Assembly (NCBI GenBank): GCA_024692685.1
Contig: JAILMJ010000041.1
Location: 53,513-117,512 of the forward strand
Reading direction: 5' to 3'
DNA length: 64,000 nucleotides
Source: Clostridia bacterium
GTDB taxonomy: Bacteria; Bacillota; Clostridia; Oscillospirales; Acutalibacteraceae
A program made the position numbers and the translations under genes. Positions 57,940 to 64,000 of this stretch are shown piece after piece. Under the pieces are notes generated by a model. It was not told the origin of the DNA and searched no databases. It saw nothing but the letters and a program-made list of their open reading frames with translations. Within the stretch, counting starts at the first letter, position 1. Each line of letters starts with the position of its first letter.

Positions 57940-57962
57940 AATTAATAGCTGTTCAGGTTGTA

Positions 57963-59489
57963 TTATTGCCCGGCTGCGTTTTCTTCATCGATTCTATCTG
58001 CGAAAGAATTTACTTCCTGAGCAATAGCCGCTCTTCTTTCATAAAGCTCGCGGTACATCCTGTCTCTCTTCTCACCGTTCAGATCATAGAAGAGTTTGGG
58101 GATAATACTTGCAATGCTGGTTATTACAGGCAGGAGGGTGCACATCCAGAACAGTGAGTACTCAGTCTGTTCACTCTGACCGCCGAAGCCGCCTCCCTGA
58201 TTATAACCTATTCTTGCAAGAATAAAAGCTTTGAGTGTTGAGCCGAGCGTGTTGACAAGTTTCTTGGCAAGGTCTTTTGCAACGCCGGTCATACCTTCGT
58301 TTCTGTAGCCGGTTTTCCATTCGCCGTAGTCGATGGCTTCGTTTCTCATCTCTTCGGGGATAACGCTTCTGATTCCCCAGAAGAACATCCAGATCGTTTC
58401 TCTGAGCATAAACGCGGGAATCATTGCGCTGAGTTTTTTGTAATTCTTATTAACTGAACCGACAAGGAAAACTCCCAGCATAAGTACATCGCTGATATGT
58501 GAGCCGGCAATCCACAGAGCTTTGGTAGAAAACTTTTGTCTTGCCCAGGGAACATAGGAATAGCTGATGGGGGAGACAATGGCGCCGGGAATTCCGACTA
58601 TTGTTGACATCGTGGCAAGACCGAGAACATTTATATAATAATAATTTGTGCCGGAGTTTATGCTGAATGCTCCGAGGAATTCGGACAACGTAATGAGAAG
58701 CAGCGGTTTATTGGTGAAAATGGATTTTATTCCGCTGATAATGCTCGGCTTGTCAACCGTTTGTGAAACCCTCTCTTTTGCAACAAATGCAAAGTAAAGC
58801 GCGAGCAGTCCGCTGACAATGCTTGTAAACATACCGGCGGAGACATAAAGTGTTCTCATCTTGATTTTGATTGTGCCGTGGCTTACGAGGTCAATGAAAA
58901 GACCCATAAGGATTTCCGGCGCTTTTTCAACAAAACCGGAGAGAAGATTAGCTTCTGTGATAAGTCTTGTCCTGTCAATTATATTCGGAGTAATAGTAGC
59001 GAGCATACCCGTTCTTGCAATGCTTGCAAGAGATGTGGCAAGGTTGGTTATCATTTGCAGTATGAGATAGAAAACCAGCTTTGAAACATCATAGAGTCCT
59101 TTGTCACCGAAGAAAACAGGCATTGCCCAGAAGAAGAGGCTGAGAAAAACTCCCGGTATGGCGTAAACGATAAGCCAGGGCTTGAATTTTCCCCAGCGCG
59201 TACGGGTGCGGTCTACAATGGCAGCAAGGAAAACATCGTTGATAATATCCCAGATACCTACGATGAATGTTACTACTGTCTGAAACCTAAGTCCGACTTT
59301 GATTATATCGGTAACAAAAATGTCGTTGTATTTGCTTATATTAAATGACTGGGCTATGTCATAAAGGATGTAAGCAACCGTTTCTTTTGAACCGACATAG
59401 CGCCTGTCTTTGTGGGCAGCGCTTGTGCCCGAAACAGGTGTTGAGGATTCTGATACGTTATCAACAGCTGTGGCGTTATTTGATTCCAT
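57963..59489 (-). CDS. GPH-type MFS transporter
   Basis: ETVAYILYDIAQSFNISKYNDIFVTDIIKV, FIVGIWDIINDVFLAAIVDRTRTRWGKFKPWL. Confidence 0.85.
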   Translation of the reverse strand: MESNNATAVDNVSESSTPVSGTSAAHKDRRYVGSKETVAYILYDIAQSFNISKYNDIFVTDIIKVGLRFQTVVTFIVGIWDIINDVFLAAIVDRTRTRWGKFKPWLIVYAIPGVFLSLFFWAMPVFFGDKGLYDVSKLVFYLILQMITNLATSLASIARTGMLATITPNIIDRTRLITEANLLSGFVEKAPEILMGLFIDLVSHGTIKIKMRTLYVSAGMFTSIVSGLLALYFAFVAKERVSQTVDKPSIISGIKSIFTNKPLLLITLSEFLGAFSINSGTNYYYINVLGLATMSTIVGIPGAIVSPISYSYVPWARQKFSTKALWIAGSHISDVLMLGVFLVGSVNKNYKKLSAMIPAFMLRETIWMFFWGIRSVIPEEMRNEAIDYGEWKTGYRNEGMTGVAKDLAKKLVNTLGSTLKAFILARIGYNQGGGFGGQSEQTEYSLFWMCTLLPVITSIASIIPKLFYDLNGEKRDRMYRELYERRAAIAQEVNSFADRIDEENAAGQ

Positions 59490-59670
59490 ACTGAATCTCC
59501 CTTTTTATCAAATTCATTTTATTTTAACACATTATTAAATAATTTACAATGAATATAATTTTTTTGTCAACTTTCACAGAAAGCCCGACACTTTATTGTT
59601 GAAAAAGATATCATCAGAAATCTATGTGCGGAAATTGCCGTTTTGAACTTAAAATCGGTATCGTCATTTG

Positions 59671-59700
59671 TTGACATTTTGAATAATGTTATGATATAAT
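59671..59700 (+). promoter_or_regulatory. Sigma-A promoter for SPFH/zinc-ribbon cluster
   Basis: TTGACA, 18 bp, TATAAT, 33 bp before the start codon. Confidence 0.7.
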
Positions 59701-59732
59701 TTTTTTAATATAAAACTGAAAGGAGTTTTATT

Positions 59733-61064
59733 ATGGGTCTTATCAGAGCAGCTAAGGGCGCCGTTGGAGGAGTCCTTGCAGATCAATGGAAGGAATTTTT
59801 CTATTGTGAATCTATTCCCAAAGAAGTTCTTATCACAAAAGGTCAGAAACGTATCACAAGCCGCAGCTCAAATACCTCAGGTAATGATAATATTATCTCC
59901 AACGGTTCGGGTATTGCGGTTGCAGACGGCCAGTGCATGCTTATAGTTGACCAGGGTAAAATCGTTGAAGTCTGTGCGGAGCCCGGTGAATTTACCTATG
60001 ATACTTCCTCCGAACCCAGCATTTTTACCGGCGACCTTAAAAAGTCCATCGTTGATTCGTTTAAGACTCTCGGCAGAAGATTTACATACGGCGGAGACAC
60101 AGGCAAAGACCAGAGAATTTACTATGTAAATACAAAGGAATTGATAGATAATAAGTTCGGTACACCCAATCCTGTGCCTTTCCGTGTTGTTGATTCAAAA
60201 ATAGGCCTTGATATGGACGTATCCGTTCGCTGCAGCGGTGTTTATTCCTACAGAATAGTCGACCCCGTTCTCTTTTATGTCAATATCGGCGGTAATGTTG
60301 CCAGAGAGTATCGCCGCGATGAAATCGAGAATCAGCTTAAGACCGAGTTTATAAGCGCCCTTCAGCCTGCATTCGGTCGCCTCAGCGAACTTGAACTCAG
60401 ACCGAATCAGATTGTCAATCATAACACAGATCTTGAAAACGCAATGAATGATGTTCTTTCAGAAAAATGGGGAGAACTTCGCGGTCTTGAAGTTGTATCT
60501 GTGGCAATCGGTTCCGTCACTCTTCCCGAAGAAGATCAGGAACGCATCAAGAATGCCCAGTTTGCCGCTATCAATAAGGATATCAATATGGCTGCAGCAT
60601 ACAGAGCAACGGCAGAAGCTGAGGCAATGAGAGATGCCGCCAATAACGCTTCCGGTGCGATGACCGGCTTTATGGGCATGGGTTTTGCCCAGCAGGCGGG
60701 CGGTCAGGCTACATCCAATCTCTTTGCTCAGGCTGCTCAGCAGCAGGCACAGGCTCAGGCAAATCCCGCTCCCGCAGTTGCAGCTGTCGGCGGTGCTGTA
60801 GGCGGTTGGAAATGCAAATGCGGTGCGGTTGCAACCGGTAACTTCTGCCCTGAGTGCGGTTCTCCTAAACCTGCAGACGGCTGGAAATGCTCCTGCGGTG
60901 CGGTAAATAAGGGTAAATTCTGCTCTGAATGCGGCGCCAAGAAACCCGCTGACGCTCCTCTTTATAAATGCGACAAGTGCGGTTGGGAGCCCGAGGATCC
61001 TCATAATCCTCCTAAGTTCTGCCCTGAGTGCGGAGATCCATTTGATGATAAAGACGCCAACTGA
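59733..61064 (+). CDS. SPFH-domain protein with C-terminal zinc ribbons (YdjI/virion-core-like)
   Basis: VLADQWKEFFYCESIPKEVLITKGQKR, DQERIKNAQFAAINKDINMAAAYR, then WKCKCGAVATGNFCPECG / WKCSCGAVNKGKFCSECG / YKCDKCGWEPEDPHNPPKFCPECG. Confidence 0.88.
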   Translation: MGLIRAAKGAVGGVLADQWKEFFYCESIPKEVLITKGQKRITSRSSNTSGNDNIISNGSGIAVADGQCMLIVDQGKIVEVCAEPGEFTYDTSSEPSIFTGDLKKSIVDSFKTLGRRFTYGGDTGKDQRIYYVNTKELIDNKFGTPNPVPFRVVDSKIGLDMDVSVRCSGVYSYRIVDPVLFYVNIGGNVAREYRRDEIENQLKTEFISALQPAFGRLSELELRPNQIVNHNTDLENAMNDVLSEKWGELRGLEVVSVAIGSVTLPEEDQERIKNAQFAAINKDINMAAAYRATAEAEAMRDAANNASGAMTGFMGMGFAQQAGGQATSNLFAQAAQQQAQAQANPAPAVAAVGGAVGGWKCKCGAVATGNFCPECGSPKPADGWKCSCGAVNKGKFCSECGAKKPADAPLYKCDKCGWEPEDPHNPPKFCPECGDPFDDKDAN

Positions 61065-61112
61065 TTAACGGTATTCCGTTTCAGCAGGTATTCCGCGTCT
61101 TAAATAAATCAA

Positions 61113-61173
61113 CCGATCAAATCGGAGTGTGCTATTCCGTAACACCATTGGCTATGTGCACCGTTTTGATCGG
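61113..61173 (+). terminator. Long terminator-like hairpin between SPFH and zinc-ribbon genes
   Basis: ccgatcaaatcgg...ccgttttgatcgg followed by CTTTTTATT. Confidence 0.5.
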
Positions 61174-61199
61174 CTTTTTATTCAGAAGGTAGGTTTATT

Positions 61200-62279
61200 A
61201 TGTCTGAAATACACGAATACAAGTGCCCGAGTTGCGGAGGGGCAATAGAATTCAATGCCGATATCCAGAAGATGAAGTGCCCGTATTGCGAAACCGAATT
61301 TGATATGGATGCATTAAAGGCTTATGACGAAGCGCTGGACAGCAATAGTGAAAACATGGAGTGGGAAAAACCCCTATCTCAGTGGACGGAAGAAGAAACA
61401 GACGGGCTTCTCACTTATGTTTGCAATTCCTGCGGCGGTTCTATTATCGGGGATGAAAATATGGCGGCTTCTGCCTGCCCTTATTGCGGTAACCCGGTTA
61501 TAGTTATGGGCAATTTCAAAGGCGACCTCAAGCCTGAATATATTATTCCGTTTAAAGTCAATAAAGAATCCGCTAAAAATGCTCTGATGAAGCATTACAA
61601 CGGTAAACGTCTGTTGCCGAAGTCTTTCCGAGATCAGAACCATATTGATAAAATATCCGGTGTATATGTTCCTTTCTGGCTTTTTGATGCTACAGTTGAC
61701 ACCGATTTTAATTACAAGGCTACCAAGGAAAAGAAGTGGGAAGACAGCAAAAACAGTTACACGGAAACCTCTTATTACAGTGTTACAAGAGGCGGCACAC
61801 TCGATTTTAAAGATGTTCCCGTTGACGGATCGTCAAAGTTCGATGATACACTGATGGAGTCCATTGAGCCGTTCGATTTTTCCGATGCTGTTGAATTTCA
61901 GACAGCCTATCTCGCCGGCTATCTTGCGGACAGGTATGACGTTGATTCAGAGGAAACCTTTCAGCGTGCCAATGAAAGAATAAAAAATACCGCACAAGAA
62001 GCGTTTATGAATACGGTTCAGGGCTACGAATCTGTCACTCAGGAAGGCGGCAGAATTGACCTTGCCGAGAGCAAGGCCAAATACACCCTTTTACCCGTAT
62101 GGCTCTTAAACACTTCATGGAACGGAAAAAACTATACATTTGCAATGAACGGACAAACAGGAAAATTTGTAGGCGACCTGCCGGTTGATAAATCACTCGC
62201 ACGAAAATGGATGCTCGGCATTGCAGCCGCTTCCGGAGCAGGAGCGTTACTTCTTTCGCTGATTATTTCACTTCTTTAA
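61200..62279 (+). CDS. TFIIB-type zinc-ribbon membrane protein (YdjG-like)
   Basis: YKCPSCGGAIEFNADIQKMKCPYCETEF, CNSCGGSIIGDENMAASACPYCG, PEYIIPFKVNKESAKNAL, C-terminal TM. Confidence 0.82.
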   Translation: MSEIHEYKCPSCGGAIEFNADIQKMKCPYCETEFDMDALKAYDEALDSNSENMEWEKPLSQWTEEETDGLLTYVCNSCGGSIIGDENMAASACPYCGNPVIVMGNFKGDLKPEYIIPFKVNKESAKNALMKHYNGKRLLPKSFRDQNHIDKISGVYVPFWLFDATVDTDFNYKATKEKKWEDSKNSYTETSYYSVTRGGTLDFKDVPVDGSSKFDDTLMESIEPFDFSDAVEFQTAYLAGYLADRYDVDSEETFQRANERIKNTAQEAFMNTVQGYESVTQEGGRIDLAESKAKYTLLPVWLLNTSWNGKNYTFAMNGQTGKFVGDLPVDKSLARKWMLGIAAASGAGALLLSLIISLL

Positions 62280-62291
62280 GGAGGCGGGAAA

Positions 62292-63176
62292 ATGAAAAGA
62301 AAAACAATTAATATTTTGCCTGTTCTCCTTTCCCTGTGTTTTATGTTTATGTCCTGCTTTTCAGCATATGCCCGACTTGAGAGAATGGTTGACGGTGCCG
62401 GTCTGCTGACAGAATATGAGCGGGACGAATTGTCCGATATGCTCGATACCCTCAGTGAAGACGATAATATTGACTATGTAATACTGACAGCCGATGATAT
62501 TGCGAATGAAGGTTATGCCGATATAAACGAATACGCCGATTACTACTATGAGAATAACGGCTTTATGCCGGACGGCGTTATGCTGGCAATAAATATGGCA
62601 GGGTCGGATTATTGTTTATTGACTAAAGGTGAATGTAATGTAAAAATGAATGAAGATAACCTTGACATTCTTGAGTCCGTCGTTGTTCCTTATCTTTCAT
62701 CCGGAGATTATTATTCTGCCTTTGTTGCATTTGCCGAAAACAGCTCACAGCTTATCACAAATACCGGAGATGATGTTTTCTTAACGGATTCCGGAGTTGC
62801 GGATACTTCGAATTTTATTGAGCCTGAATATGCGTCTGAACCAAAGACTTTATTGGATAAACTCGTTTCGATAAACTGGCCGGTGAGAATTATTGTCTGC
62901 CTCGGTATAGGTCTGCTGATAGGTTTCATAGTTACCGGTTCAATGAAAAGCAAGCACAAATCTGTTGCTTCACTGCATGGAGCTGCGGATTATGAAGTAT
63001 CCGACAGTTTGAATGTATTAAGGCATAACGATGTTTTCCTCTATAAATCCGTGAATACCGCTCCGAAGGCTAAGGCATCCGATTCATCTGTAATATCATC
63101 CTCAGACACCTTCCGTTCATCGGTTAATATTCCTTCTTCTGGCTCTTCGCACGGAGGAAGGTCGGGAAAATTCTGA
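62292..63176 (+). CDS. TPM-domain membrane protein (YdjH-like)
   Basis: Signal peptide, RMVDGAGLLTEYERDELSDMLDTLSEDDNIDYVILTADD, central TM, Ser-rich tail ending HGGRSGKF. Confidence 0.8.
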   Translation: MKRKTINILPVLLSLCFMFMSCFSAYARLERMVDGAGLLTEYERDELSDMLDTLSEDDNIDYVILTADDIANEGYADINEYADYYYENNGFMPDGVMLAINMAGSDYCLLTKGECNVKMNEDNLDILESVVVPYLSSGDYYSAFVAFAENSSQLITNTGDDVFLTDSGVADTSNFIEPEYASEPKTLLDKLVSINWPVRIIVCLGIGLLIGFIVTGSMKSKHKSVASLHGAADYEVSDSLNVLRHNDVFLYKSVNTAPKAKASDSSVISSSDTFRSSVNIPSSGSSHGGRSGKF

Positions 63177-63189
63177 CAATTAAAATGAG

Positions 63190-63219
63190 AGAGCAGTTTC
63201 CGAAATAAGAAACTGCTCT
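63190..63219. terminator. Bidirectional terminator between convergent genes
   Basis: agagcagtttc-cgaaataa-gaaactgctct then T tract. Confidence 0.85.
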
Positions 63220-63224
63220 TTTTT

Positions 63225-63668
63225 TTAAATTATGTAATTATCAGATGAATTCTGCCTGTCGGCAATATCCTGAAGTGTGATGTTTCCCAAATAATTGTTT
63301 ACAACATCATAAAGTCCCTGCCAGACCGCAATTGTCTGGCATTGTTCTTTCCTGTTACATTCAGACGGCTCACATCCGACACAGGGAACAGGACTGAAAT
63401 CGCCTTCGGTTAATCTCAGGACATCGGAAATTGTTATCTTGTCCGGCGATTGGGCGAGTTGATATCCGCCCTGGGACCCGCGGTTTGTCCTGAGAATTCC
63501 CGCTTTAACAAAAACCGGAACGATTTGCTCAAGATATTTTTTCGAAATGTCCTGTCGCTTGGATATGTCATTCAGCGGTAAAAAGCCTTCATCTTTATGC
63601 ATGGCAAGGTCTATTAGGATTCTCAAACCGTAACGCCCTTTTGTTGAAATAATCATCATTTCAATCAC
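63225..63668 (-). CDS. Rrf2-family transcriptional regulator, possible Fe-S sensor
   Basis: MIISTKGRYGLRILIDLAMH, ISKKYLEQIVPVFVKAGILRTNRGSQGGYQLA, Cys cluster CVGCEPSECNRKEQC. Confidence 0.93.
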   Translation of the reverse strand: MIEMMIISTKGRYGLRILIDLAMHKDEGFLPLNDISKRQDISKKYLEQIVPVFVKAGILRTNRGSQGGYQLAQSPDKITISDVLRLTEGDFSPVPCVGCEPSECNRKEQCQTIAVWQGLYDVVNNYLGNITLQDIADRQNSSDNYII

Positions 63669-63771
63669 CTTCGGAATATAAAGAAGTTCTGTTTCCGGTT
63701 GACCGGATTGATATATAAAGGCTGTTCAGCCGCAAATAAACACAAGTGCGATAGCATTATATACAATATGT

Positions 63772-64000
63772 TTATTCATTCGAAAAAACGAGAGTATATG
63801 TCGAATCATTATGATAATAGGTAAATGAGGTTATGCCCTTATTCTTTCTGTAAATTTCGCCGACCTCTTTAATTTTTGATTTAGCAAGAGAATATGTCGG
63901 CTTATCGGCAAACTTAATATAAGTATACTTGTTATCGCTCTGAGACTCAAAAATCTTGTTTATCGTTTCTGTATTATATTCAGAGGCGACATATCCGTTT
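63772..64000 (-). CDS. Hypothetical protein, 5'-truncated by window edge
   Basis: Minus frame open from the window end: NGYVASEYNTETINKIFESQSDNKYTYIKFADKPTYSLAKSKIKEVGEIYRKNKGITSFTYYHNDSTYTLVFSNE*. Confidence 0.65.
   Translation of the reverse strand, partial: NGYVASEYNTETINKIFESQSDNKYTYIKFADKPTYSLAKSKIKEVGEIYRKNKGITSFTYYHNDSTYTLVFSNE

Noticed and set aside
1-64000. CRISPR arrays, transposases, integrases, phage genes, tRNA/rRNA genes
   Set aside because: None seen while reading both strands; no regular repeat-spacer pattern, no recognisable mobile-element protein in the ORF track.

Overview
This 64-kb window looks like a chromosome segment from an anaerobic gut Clostridia/Oscillospiraceae-type bacterium (inferred from gene content; no rRNA or tRNA seen). 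Main blocks: (1) a truncated S8 subtilase, zapA, a U32 peptidase and an Fe-alcohol dehydrogenase; (2) a likely operon of apbE, a NusG-II protein, a Gx transporter and rnfCDGEAB; (3) an NhaC-type antiporter on the minus strand preceded by a lysine (L-box) riboswitch with a terminator; (4) a GH3 / FGGY kinase / L-fucose-type isomerase pathway operon; (5) a LysR gene followed by O-acetylhomoserine sulfhydrylase, with an unannotated 22-codon Cys-rich leader ORF between them; (6) three tandem secreted metallophosphoesterases; (7) tyrS, an alpha/beta hydrolase, a uridine-kinase-like gene and a GNAT-Gfo/Idh/MocA fusion; (8) a large carbohydrate locus (GPH transporter, GHMP kinase, GH36-like, an unassigned glycosidase-like protein, BNR sialidase-like, GH92, GH29, ROK, SIS, GH2, sugar O-acetyltransferase, propeller protein) whose glycosidases lack visible signal peptides; (9) a frameshifted ArsC/Spx-like gene, a CCA-adding enzyme and FemAB; (10) hslO, TauE and a second GPH transporter; (11) an SPFH / zinc-ribbon / TPM triad resembling B. 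subtilis ydjI-ydjG-ydjH, then an Rrf2 regulator. The strongest candidate for something undescribed is the Cys-rich leader ORF at 21176..21244 with its promoter, RBS and a possible Shine-Dalgarno-sequestering element. No CRISPR, transposase or prophage was found. All assignments come from reading the sequence and remembered family motifs; no search was run.
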